A DNA stretch of 64,000 nt from Aureococcus anophagefferens (Eukaryota; Sar; Pelagophyceae; Pelagomonadales; Pelagomonadaceae), in contig NW_008705587.1 of NCBI RefSeq assembly GCF_000186865.1, positions 104,652 through 168,651 of the forward strand, given 5' to 3'. A model generated the notes under the pieces. That model did not search any database and was not told the DNA's origin. It saw nothing but the letters and a program-made list of their open reading frames with translations. Of the stretch, positions 17,436-26,700 are shown piece by piece. Every line of letters starts with the position of its first letter. The first letter of the stretch is position 1. The position numbers and the translations under genes were made by a program.

Positions 17436-19244
17436 ATGGTGCTCGTGCGCGCCCTCGCGGCCCTCGTCGCGCTGCGGACCGCCAGCGCCCGCACGGTCGA
17501 ATGGCACGGCATCGACGCGACGATCAAGGGCCGGTCGCTGCTGCGGTCCATCTCCGGCCGGGCGGAGCCCGGCCGGCTCCACGCCATCATGGGCCCGAGC
17601 GGCAGCGGCAAGTCGACGCTGCTCTGCGCTATCGCGGGCTGCTGCGACCGGAAGGTCGGCCTCCGTGGTGACCTGCGCCTCGACGGCGCGGCCGTGGACC
17701 GCGTCGACGCCGCGTTCGTCCGCCAGCAGGACGTCTTCTACCCGTACCTCACGGTCCGCGAGACGCTGACGTTCGCGGCGACGCTGCGCCTCGGCCGGGA
17801 CGCGGACGTGCCCGCCGTCGTCGACGACTTATTACGAAAAACGGGCCTGGGCAAGGCCGCGGACTCCATCGTCGGCGACGACAAGGTCCGCGGCGTGTCC
17901 GGCGGCGAGCGGAAGCGTCTCGCGATCGCGTGCGAGCTCGTCGACGACCCGGCCGTGCTCTTCCTCGACGAGCCGACGAGCGGCCTCGACTCCTTCGCCG
18001 CCGCGCGCGTCGTCGCGAGCCTCCGGGGCCTCTGCGACGCGGGCACGACGGTGGTCTGCGTCATCCACCAGCCGTCGGGCAAGGTCTTCGACGCGTTCGA
18101 CGACCTCACGCTGCTGAGCGAGGGCGAGCTCATGTACCACGGCCCGCGGCGCGGCGTCGACCGCGCGCTCGCGCGGCAGGGCGCGAAGCGGCCGGCCTTC
18201 TCGTCCGCCGCGGAGCACGCGGTCGCGGCCGTGTCCGTCGACTACTCGTCCGCGGAGACCGAGGCCGCGAGCCGCGCGGCGCTCGCGCGCCTCGCGGCCG
18301 CGGCGCGCGCGGCCGCGCCGGCCGCGCCGCCGCCGGCGGAGACGGCGCCGGCCGCGGCGACGCCGGCGCCGGGCCCGCCGCGGCGGCCCCTCGCGGAGCT
18401 CCGCCTCCTCTACCAGCGCGCGCGGCGCGACGTGTCGCGCGCCAAGGCCGCGACGGCGATCAAGGCCGCGCAGCAGGTCATGACGGCGCTGATCTACGGC
18501 GGCATCTACGACCTCGACGACTCGCAGCGGTCGATCCAGGACCGCTTCGGCCTCCTGTCGCTCTGCGTCATCGGGTCGACGAACCTCGCGATCGCGTCGA
18601 CGATCCGCGCGTTCCCCAAGGAGAAGGCCATCGTCGTCCGCGAGCGCGCGCCGCGGTCGGGCCGGCCCATGTATGGTGCTTTCCCCTACCTGGCGTCCAA
18701 GGTCGCCGCGGAGCTGCCGCTCGCCGCGGGCCTGAGCTGCCTCTTCGGGGCCGTGCTCTACCCGCTCGCGAAGCTCCGGCGGTCCGCGCAGGCGTTCCGC
18801 ACGTTCCTCGGCATCCAGGTGCTCAACTCGCTCGCGTCGGGCGCGCTCGGGCTGCTCGTGGGCGCCGTCGCGCCGTCGACGGACGCGGCGCTCGCGCTCT
18901 TCCCGCCCTTGATCGTCCTCATGATCATCTTCAACGGGTCGAACATCTCCGACGAGTCGACGCCGAAACCCATCAAGTTCCTGCCCAAGCTGTCCCTCGT
19001 GCGCTGGGGCTTCGAGGGCCTCGCGGTCAACGAGTTCGACGGCTTGTACTTCGAGTGCCAGAACCGGCGGGAGGACCTGCGCACGGGCCGCGACGCGCTC
19101 GCGCGCCTCGCCTTCGAGGACTCCACGGTGAAGAAGGCCTGCGTCGCCCAGGCCGCCATCCTCGGCGGCTGCTACCTCCAGACCTACCGCGCGCTCCGCT
19201 CCTCGCGGCCCGCCTTCGCCGTCATGAAGCCCACCCGCCGCTAA
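17436..19244 (+). CDS. ABCG-type half ABC transporter
   Basis: A 602-residue half transporter with the ATPase before the membrane domain, the layout of the ABCG (white/PDR half-size) group. Visible motifs are Walker A GPSGSGKST (about residue 52), Q-loop FVRQQDVFYPYLTVRETL, signature VSGGERKR, Walker B VLFLDEPTSGLD and the H-loop CVIHQPSG. About six membrane segments follow between residues 340 and 590, including LSLCVIGSTNLAIAS and LFPPLIVLMIIFNGSNIS. A low-complexity Ala/Pro linker lies around residue 290. Such proteins dimerise to export lipids or xenobiotics; the cargo is unknown. A short hydrophobic start could be a signal anchor. Single exon; ATG 17436. Confidence 0.95.
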   Translation: MVLVRALAALVALRTASARTVEWHGIDATIKGRSLLRSISGRAEPGRLHAIMGPSGSGKSTLLCAIAGCCDRKVGLRGDLRLDGAAVDRVDAAFVRQQDVFYPYLTVRETLTFAATLRLGRDADVPAVVDDLLRKTGLGKAADSIVGDDKVRGVSGGERKRLAIACELVDDPAVLFLDEPTSGLDSFAAARVVASLRGLCDAGTTVVCVIHQPSGKVFDAFDDLTLLSEGELMYHGPRRGVDRALARQGAKRPAFSSAAEHAVAAVSVDYSSAETEAASRAALARLAAAARAAAPAAPPPAETAPAAATPAPGPPRRPLAELRLLYQRARRDVSRAKAATAIKAAQQVMTALIYGGIYDLDDSQRSIQDRFGLLSLCVIGSTNLAIASTIRAFPKEKAIVVRERAPRSGRPMYGAFPYLASKVAAELPLAAGLSCLFGAVLYPLAKLRRSAQAFRTFLGIQVLNSLASGALGLLVGAVAPSTDAALALFPPLIVLMIIFNGSNISDESTPKPIKFLPKLSLVRWGFEGLAVNEFDGLYFECQNRREDLRTGRDALARLAFEDSTVKKACVAQAAILGGCYLQTYRALRSSRPAFAVMKPTRR

Positions 19245-19269
19245 GGCTTTCTACATCGCTTAGAGCGCC

Positions 19270-20007
19270 TCAAAGAAAGGACCCGATCTCCGCCTTGAGG
19301 ACGCGCGGGACCGAGTCCGGGACGCGGTCGCGGAGCAGCGCGGCGACAACGGGCGCGGCCTTGCGCTTCGCGGGAAGGCCTGCATGGGACACAAGCCACC
19401 ACCCGTCGACGGTCACGCTGCCGCGCCGCGCGAGCTCGACGATAGCCTCGAGGCCGATGGTCACCGCGATCGCGACCGCGTTGGCGTCGTTGTCGTGGGC
19501 GAGGTCGCGCAGGGCCCATTTGGCCGAAATTGTGGCGTCCGCGCTCCCGTCGCGCACGAGCTCGACGAGCAGCGGGATGCCGCCGGCCTCAGCGATCTGG
19601 ACCTGGTTGGCGGCGTTGTAGTACGCGAGCCTGCGCAGCGCGTTCGAGGCCCACGCCCGCGCGGCCCACAGTTTGGCGTCCGCGCTCCTGTCGCGCACGA
19701 GCTCGACGAGCGGCGGGATGGCGCCGGCCTCGGCGATCAGGACCTTGTTGGCGGCGTTGTTGAACGCGAGCTCGCACAGCGCCCGCGCGGCCTCCGAATT
19801 GGCCTCCGCGTTCCCGGCGCGCAGCAGGTCGACGAGCGGCGGGATGCCGCCAGCCTCGACGATCATGACCCTGTAGCTGTAACGGACCTCGGCGCCCACA
19901 GCGACGCCGGGCATCACCGCGAGGGTGTACAGCGCCCGCGCCGCCGCCGTCTTCGCTGCGTCGTCGCCCTCGCGCAAGGCGCGGACGTGTCCTGCGACGG
20001 TCTCCAT
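19270..20007 (-). CDS. Armadillo-repeat protein
   Basis: A 245-residue protein made almost entirely of ARM repeats. About five units are recognisable through AEAGGIPPLVDLLRAGNAEA-type helices followed by AARALCELAFNNAANKVLI. Repeats run from about residue 15 to 215. The three nearly identical helix-3 segments (IVEAGGIPPLV, IAEAGAIPPLV, IAEAGGIPLLV) suggest recent internal duplication. ATG 20007 is used; an upstream extension is basic and low-complexity. It probably acts as a protein-protein scaffold; no partner can be named. It ends 25 bases from the opposing ABCG gene. Confidence 0.85.
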   Translation of the reverse strand: METVAGHVRALREGDDAAKTAAARALYTLAVMPGVAVGAEVRYSYRVMIVEAGGIPPLVDLLRAGNAEANSEAARALCELAFNNAANKVLIAEAGAIPPLVELVRDRSADAKLWAARAWASNALRRLAYYNAANQVQIAEAGGIPLLVELVRDGSADATISAKWALRDLAHDNDANAVAIAVTIGLEAIVELARRGSVTVDGWWLVSHAGLPAKRKAAPVVAALLRDRVPDSVPRVLKAEIGSFL

Positions 20008-20154
20008 GACCCCTCGACTCGTGATGGGCTGCACCTCGGAAGCTTGACGCCACGATGAGGCAAACGAACTGAAGCGCTCCTCGCTGCTCTCGAGCCCGGG
20101 TCGTCGTCGAGCGCGTCGTCGAGCACCGATCGCCCGCGTCGTCGTCGAGCAAGA

Positions 20155-21507
20155 ATGGCGCCGCGGTCCAACAAGAAGCAGGCGACGTCGCGCGCGCCGC
20201 GCGCGGCGGACACGCACGCGCGCCAGCGCCTGCCGCCGCCCGTGTCGCGGCGCGAGCAGCAGCGGCTCTACGCGAACCAGCCTTCAAACATGACACGCGC
20301 AAAAGAGGCGCTCGGCGTCGCGGGCGCCTTCGCGATGCGCATCGTGCGGAACGTGGAGAACTGGTGGTTCTTCCTCTTCCTGCTGAGCGGCGGGAGCTAC
20401 ATGTCGCTCCTCGACGCGGCGCTCGCGCCGGCGGCGCTCGCGGGCGCGCGCGTCGACGGCGCGGCCGCGGCGTTCGCGGCCGTCGTGCCGCCGGCCGCCG
20501 TCGTCAAGGTGCTCGTCGACGGCCTCGACGGCGGCGACGCGGCGCTCTGGCGCGGCGATGGCGCCGCGGGCCAGCTGCTCTTCGGCGAGGCCGGCGCGAA
20601 CCGGGTCTGGGTCCACGAGGACGGCTCGGGCCTGGTGCGCGTGGGCCACAGCGTCTTCCTCCAGGAGGCGGGCTGCGCGACGGGCTGCGACAAGCTCGCC
20701 GCGCCGGGCGCCGTCTGCCTCCTCGACTACGACGCCGACGGCCCCGACGGCGCGGGCGAGCCGGCGCTGCTGGCCTGCGAGCAGGGCGGCCGGCGCCTGA
20801 GCCGCGTGAAGCAGGACGGCGTCCGCGTGCCCGTCGCCTCCACGGACGCCGCGGGCGACGCGCTCAACGGGCCGTCGTCCGCGGCGCTGGGCCCCAACGG
20901 CACCGTCTTCTTCGCGGACGCGCACGCGTCCGCCGCCGGCGCGTCGAAGCGGCGCGACGCGACGCTCGCGGACCGCGGCGCGGCGGCCGACGGCGTCTAC
21001 GCGCTCTCGAAGGCCCAGCTCGCGCCCCTCGTCGCCGACGGCGCCGGCGCCGACGCCGCGGCCGCGGCGCCGACGCGCGTCGCGGCCGTGCCCGGCACGC
21101 CCGAGGCGCTCGCCTTCAACGCCGACTACACCGCGCTCTACGTCGCCGACTCCGCCGAGGGCGCGGTCTTCGCCTTCGACGTCGACCCGAAGAGCGGCGC
21201 CGTCGACGAGGCGTCGCGGTCCGTCTTCTTCGATCTGGCGGCCGCGGGCGACGGCGACGATTTGGCGAGCCGCCGCGCGTTCCGGGGCCTCGCGGTCGAC
21301 GCGCTGGGCCGCGTCTTCGCGACGGGGCCGCGCAAGGTCTACGTCCTCGGCGCGGACGGCGCGCTCCTCGGCGCCGTGGCCACGGCGGCGGAGCAGCCCG
21401 TCGACCTCGCCGTCGCGGGCGATGGGCATCTCTACGTCGTCACGGAGACCATGCTCCTCCGCGTGCCCCTCGCGCGCGGCGTCGCGCCGCCGAAGCTGCC
21501 CAAGTAA
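20155..21507 (+). CDS. Membrane-anchored SMP-30/strictosidine-synthase-like beta-propeller protein
   Basis: A 450-residue protein. Residues 1-60 are basic, followed by one likely membrane anchor (WWFFLFLLSGGSYMSLLDAA). The rest reads as a six-bladed beta-propeller of the SMP-30/gluconolactonase superfamily: LLACEQGGRRLSRV, LNGPSSAALGPNGTVFFAD, GTPEALAFNADYTALYVAD and FAFDVDPKSGAVDE are the typical blade signatures (N-G-P-x-D-like and the YVAD motif). Members are Ca-dependent lactonases or arylesterases; activity here is not established because the catalytic acids cannot be confirmed by eye. The opposing gene ends only 3 bases after its stop. Confidence 0.8.
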   Translation: MAPRSNKKQATSRAPRAADTHARQRLPPPVSRREQQRLYANQPSNMTRAKEALGVAGAFAMRIVRNVENWWFFLFLLSGGSYMSLLDAALAPAALAGARVDGAAAAFAAVVPPAAVVKVLVDGLDGGDAALWRGDGAAGQLLFGEAGANRVWVHEDGSGLVRVGHSVFLQEAGCATGCDKLAAPGAVCLLDYDADGPDGAGEPALLACEQGGRRLSRVKQDGVRVPVASTDAAGDALNGPSSAALGPNGTVFFADAHASAAGASKRRDATLADRGAAADGVYALSKAQLAPLVADGAGADAAAAAPTRVAAVPGTPEALAFNADYTALYVADSAEGAVFAFDVDPKSGAVDEASRSVFFDLAAAGDGDDLASRRAFRGLAVDALGRVFATGPRKVYVLGADGALLGAVATAAEQPVDLAVAGDGHLYVVTETMLLRVPLARGVAPPKLPK

Positions 21508-21510
21508 GCG

Positions 21511-22152
21511 TTACGCCGGGGTCTCAAAGTAGGCGACGACGGCCGCGACCTCGGCGACGCGCGCCCTGCCGAGGTCGAGGCCGCCGAGCGCCGCCGCCGC
21601 TTCGGTGGTGGCGCCGCTTGCCGCGAGGCGCATGACGTCGAGCGCGGCCGCGGGCGCGCCGTTGGTCGCTAAAACGGCCGAGAGGTTGCGCGCCGCGGCG
21701 GAGGACCCGGCGGCCGCGCCGCGCGCGTAGCGGCGCGCCGCCGTGAGGTGGTGGCCCGCGCCCTGGGCGAGGACGCCGAGCGCGTTCTCCGCGTCGCCGC
21801 AGGCGCCGGGCCGCGCGGCCGCGGCCGCCTCGTAGCGCGCGGCCGCGGCGGCCGCGCGGCCGCGGTAGCGCGCGAGGTCGCCGAGGCGCAGCTGGCAGCG
21901 GTACGCGCCGGCGGCGCCGGTCCGGGCCAGCAGCGCCTCGTAGACGGCGGCGGCGCGCGCGAGCGTGCGCCGGCCGCGGCGGCGCTTGCGGCGCGTCGCC
22001 CGGCGCCGCGTCGCCGCGACGCGGTCGTGGAAGCAGGCCTTCCAGAGCGCGCGCTCGAGCGCGTCGAACTTGTCCGGCGGCGCGGCTTCCAGTGGGCTCA
22101 GGAACTTGGCCAGGCGCGCGGCGTCGAGCGTTATTGGGGTCGTGTCGGCCAT
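21511..22152 (-). CDS. SMG7/EST1-like TPR protein, short
   Basis: A 213-residue all-helical protein. The segment YRCQLRLGDLARYRGRAAAA, then ENALGVLAQGAGHHLTAARRY and NLSAVLATNGAP, follows the pattern of the EST1/SMG5-7 14-3-3-like TPR domain (a cube of helices where L-G-D-L-x-R-Y, then N-x-L-x-V-L-A are conserved). It is much shorter than animal SMG7 and lacks the long C-terminal region, so a role in nonsense-mediated decay is only a suggestion. It starts at ATG 22152. A basic patch (RRRATRRKRRRGRR) lies near residue 50. Convergent with the propeller gene, with 3 bases between stops. Confidence 0.6.
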   Translation of the reverse strand: MADTTPITLDAARLAKFLSPLEAAPPDKFDALERALWKACFHDRVAATRRRATRRKRRRGRRTLARAAAVYEALLARTGAAGAYRCQLRLGDLARYRGRAAAAAARYEAAAAARPGACGDAENALGVLAQGAGHHLTAARRYARGAAAGSSAAARNLSAVLATNGAPAAALDVMRLAASGATTEAAAALGGLDLGRARVAEVAAVVAYFETPA

Positions 22153-22270
22153 GCTAGATGGAGATGCTAGATGGCCATGCCCTCAGGTCGTCCTTTACGG
22201 GCAACGCTGCCTTCACTGAGGCAATGCCACAAGATTTTAGCGAGGAGCCTGAGCACACTGTACAGCAGCC

Positions 22271-23709
22271 ATGTCGCAGCCAAGCAAGCACGAGGCCTGG
22301 GTGCCGCTGTTCAAGGTGCAGGTGTTCTTCAGCTGCGTGAGTTTCAGCATCATCGTGCCGAGCATCGCCAATACCTCGACCGCATGGGCGCCGAGGAGTA
22401 CGTGCTCGGCGTCGCCGTCGCGGTCTACAGCCTCGGCGAGATGGTCGGGTCGGCCGTCTTCGGCCGGGCCATGACGCGCGTGCTCCGCAGCGACCCGGAC
22501 GTGGGCCCGCGGACCGTGCTGCTGCGGACCATCGTCTTCGGCGTCGTCGGCAGCGCGCTCTACGTCGCCGCGGACGACCTCGGCCAGCGGCCCGCGTGCC
22601 GCCCCTACGCGCCCTGGGTCGTCGTCGCCGCGCGCTTCCTCGGCGGCGTCTGGACGGGCGGCAAGATGGTCGTGGAGCAGACGTACGTGGGGGTGGCGGC
22701 GCTGGAAGAGCGCGTGACGCCTCTGACGTCGGACATCGGCGTCTTCGCGGTCCTCGGCTTCGTCGCCGGGCCCAGCGTCGGCGCGCTCTTCGCGCCCGTG
22801 GACTTCGCTGTCGGCGACGTCCGCGTGGACCAGTTTACGGCGCCGGGCTGGTTCATGGTCTTCCTGACGGTCGCGATGTGGTTCGGGTGCCGCGCGTGCT
22901 TCGACCCGGCGAAGGGCTACGCGCGGCCGCTGCGGCGCCTCGCCTCCGACGACGCGTTGACCCTCAACAAGGCCGCGGCCCTCGGCAGCCCCGCGCTCGG
23001 GCGGCGCCGGGACGAGGAGGCGGCATCGGCGGAGGCCGCGGCGCCGAGCCGGACGGGCCTCGTGGTCTGCCTCGTCGCGTTCTTCGCGCACTTCTACTCC
23101 TTCGCGATCCAGGAGACGATCACGACGCCCTTCGTGACGAAGCGCTACGCCTGGTCCCAGGCGGCCGTGAACTACCTCTTCGCGGCCGTGAGCGTGCTGT
23201 CGTTGGTTACGTCCGTCGCCGTGAGCCGCCTGTCCAAGGCCGGGATCCGCGACTTCGACCTGCTGGTGCTGAGCCTCGTGCTCGGGCTGAGCGGGTCGTT
23301 GCTCCTGATCGACGCGCCCCTCTTCCCCGCGCTCGGCGAGGGCCGCTTCCTCGCGGGCTTCGCTTTGATCACCGTGGCCTTCCCCTTCGGCCGCAACGTC
23401 GCGCTCGCCATCTTCTCCAAGGTCCTCGGCCCGGCGGAGCAGGGCGAGTGGATGGGTTTGATGTTCGTCGTCGGCGCGCTGCCGCGGTGCCTGGGCCCGT
23501 CCTGGAGCCTCTACGCGCTCCAGCTCGCCTGCGTCGCCTTCCCGGAGCCCGCGCCGTGCCCGCCGGGCGGCCGCACGTGCCTCGAGTTCGCGCTGTCCGG
23601 GCTCGTCTTCGCGGCGTCCCTGGGCGCCGTCGCGCGCTATCGGACCGCCCTCGCGCCCTACGGCGCCGAGGCCGCGGCGGGGGAGAGCGCACCCCTGACC
23701 GTAAATTAG
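22271..23709 (+). CDS. MFS transporter, SPX-MFS-like, with one frame break
   Basis: The N-terminal 34 codons from ATG 22271 (HEAWVPLFKVQVFFSCVSFS, then IIVPSIAN) form a typical MFS first helix, but the remaining protein, beginning YLDRMGAEEYVLGVAVAVYS, lies in another frame. One missing base at about 22370-22372 would join them. The result would be about 480 residues with twelve helices, including ARFLGGVWTGGKMVVEQTYV and LVVCLVAFFAHFYSFAIQET. The layout is like vacuolar SPX-MFS phosphate carriers without the SPX part. The break could be a sequencing error or a real mutation. The stop TAG at 23707-23709 overlaps the stop of the gene on the other strand. Confidence 0.75.
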
Positions 23710-26700
23710 CCCGGGCGGAGGTCGAGCGTGGTCCGCGTCGCGTTCGCGGAGGACTCGTGCTCCTTGCGCGTCTTGACGATGGCGAGGTGGGGCCGGCCGG
23801 CCTTGAGCTTCTCGAGGCCCGCCTTGGACTTGGTCCGGCACCGGCTCGGGTCGCCGTGGAGCGTGCCCGCCTTTGTTTTTTTGTTTGACTGGGAGCCCGT
23901 CCGCGCGGCTCCCGGCGACGAACCCGGCGGCGCGGCCGACGCGCCGTAGATGTCGACGTGCGTGAGCCGCCGGCAGTGGTCCACGAAGCGGTGGAGGAAG
24001 GGCTCGGGAAGCCGGGCGCAGTGGGCGAGCGACGCGACGCTCAGGGGCAGGAGCGAGCCCCGGAGTAGAGCGAAGGGCTCCAAAGACGCGCAGCCGCCGA
24101 GGTCCAGATGCGTCAGCCGCGGCAGGTTCGCGTCGAGGCGCCGTAGACCGTCGCAGCGCGGGAGGCACAGCGCCAGGAGCCGCGGCGCGTCGAGCACCAA
24201 GGCGTCGACGCCGTGGCACGCGTCGAGCTCGAGCGCCTCGAGGTTCTCGAAGACGAGCGTGTTCCGCGGCAGCTCCGGGCCGCCGTCGTCGTCGCGGTCC
24301 CGGCGCCGCCCCCCGAAGTCGCTCCGCGCGTTGCCCGGCGAGCTCCCCGGCGACGACGACAGGGCCGACGTCGGCGTCGGCGACCGGCTCAGGCGCGCGT
24401 CGCCCTCGGACTCGTAGTCGCTGTGCGACTCGTCGGGGTCCCGCGCGGCGCCGCCCGGCGACGAGCCCGGCGGCGCCGCGAGCCCGCGCCTTCTGCGAAA
24501 CTCGTCGACGTCCTCGAGCAGTTCCAAGAGCGGCCGGAGCTTGCGCTCGGACTTGTGCGCCTTCGCGCAGAAGCCGTGCGCGAACTCGCAGTCGCGGTTC
24601 CAACAGCGACCCGCGAGGAACCGCGCGCACGCGGCCCGGCCGCTGTTCCTGTCGCTCGGCAGCGTCGACGCGACCTTGGCGTAGCGCCGGTACTCGGCGC
24701 CGCGCGTGTCCGCGAGGCGCCGCATCAGCGCGGCGACGGGGCCGTCCTCGTGGCCGGGGCAGCCGACGTGGCATTGGAGCAAGGGGTCGAAGCGCTCCTT
24801 CGTCGCGGACCGCGACGCCTTCGCGGCCTTGCCGCTGGACCGGCGCCGCTCGGACGAGGGCGGCGTCGCGTTCGGCGGCGTGCCGCGCGGTGGAGCGTCC
24901 GGCGTCCTCGAGGGCGCGGACCGGGGCCGCCGCCGGGCCGCGTCGTCGAACGCGGGCTGGCGCAGCGGCGTCGACGCCGCCTCGCTGAAGCGCACGCTGC
25001 CCCGGGGCGCGCGCGCCTCGTCGAGGTCGTCGAGCTCGAAGAGGGGGTCGCCCTCGTCGTCGTCGTCGTCGCCGCGGCCCGCCTTGACGGGCGTCATCTC
25101 GCCGAAGTGGCCTGGGCGGGAAAAGAGTGCGAAATTCCCAACTTCAAAGGCTCCTCTCTCGGTCATGTTCCACTCGTTTCGGCTCATTCTTGGACGAGCG
25201 ATGATCTCTCGGAGCGCTCTCGAAGCGTGGATCCTTTCTCTGGAACGATCGCGCGCGGAACCCTCACGTTGAAGCGACGTTGAATCACGCGTTTCCCGCT
25301 CCGGAAGTGGCCGTCGGACGTCGCGGAGAGCTTGCGGTCGCTCTCGCGCGCGGACGCCGCCGCGAACGCGCCGTCGTCGACGAGCGCGCCCCGGAGCGCC
25401 GCGCAGGCCGCGAGCCGCAGGCGCCGCAGCGCCGGGCACGCGACGGGCAGCGCCGAGAGGTGCTTGGCGCCGAAGTCGCGCGCGGCGACCAGCTCGAGCA
25501 CGACGAGCCCGTCCAAGTGGGGCGCCGCCGCGCCGAGATAGGCCGCGCGCCGCGCCGCCCGGCCGCAGAGCGCCGCGCCCAGCGACAGGCCCGCGTCGCC
25601 GGGCACGGGCGCGCGCGCGACGGCCGGAGCGTCGCCCGTCTCGTCGAGCGTCAGCGACTTGAGCGCGGCGCCGCCGCTCGAGCTCACGGCCGCGAAGGCC
25701 GCCGCGAAGGCGTCCGTCGGCGCGCGCAGGCGCCGGAGCGCGTGGAAGTCGCGGGGCGCCGCCTCCGCGTGGGCCCGGTCGCCGAAGCCGCCGCGGCACC
25801 GCGCGCACGTCAGCTCCGCGAGCACGGGGCAGTGCGGCCGCCGGTCCGGCGCCGCGCACGCGAGGCGTTTCACCACGCAGCGGTCCAGGCTCAGGGCCAC
25901 GAGCTGGTGGCACCGTTCCAGGAGGACCTCGCCGAAGACGACGTGCGACACGTGGAGCGACTCGAGGCGCGGGGCCCGCAGCACGCAGTCGTCGTCGTCG
26001 CCGTCGCCGCCGGGCGGCGCCGTGCGCGCGAGGGACGCGGTCTTCAACGTCGCTTCCAACGTGCGCAGGGCCAGCGCGACGTGGGCCGCCGCGAGGCTCG
26101 GCGACGCGAGGTTCAACGTCCGCAGCTTCAGGCGCCGCGTCGAGGACGCGCGGGTCGCCGCAGGTCACGGACACGTGCTGGAGCCGCGGCAGCGCCCCGA
26201 GCGCCGCGACGTCGCCCAGCGCCGGCGCGGACGCCGCCGGCAGGTCCGCGCCCCAGCCGCCGCGCGCCTCGAACTCCGACACGGAGGCGGGCACCTTCGC
26301 GACGAGCGCCGCCAACCAGTCGTCGCGGACCTCCCGCCTCGCGTGGCCGACCAGGGCGACGCGCAGGCTCCGCAGGTTCGACCCCCGGAAGGGCGCGTCG
26401 AAGGGCGCGAGGTCCGCCAGCGATTCCGCCAGCGCGAGCTCCACGTCCGCCGCGTCGTAGACGTCGTCGGTCGTCGCGTCGTCGCCGTCGTCCCCAAAGT
26501 CGTCGTCCGCGGCCAGGAGCGCCAGCGCCGCGTCGCGCCGCGCCGCCGGCGCCGCGCGCGGCGCCGGCCGCCGCAGGTCGACGCGCACGGACGCCAGCGC
26601 GAGGCCGGACGTCGCGAGCGCGTACCATGTTGGCCCGGCCTCGAGCGCCGCGCACCGCCGGCAGCTCAGGTCCCGCAGGCCCGGGCACCCGCCGAGGACG

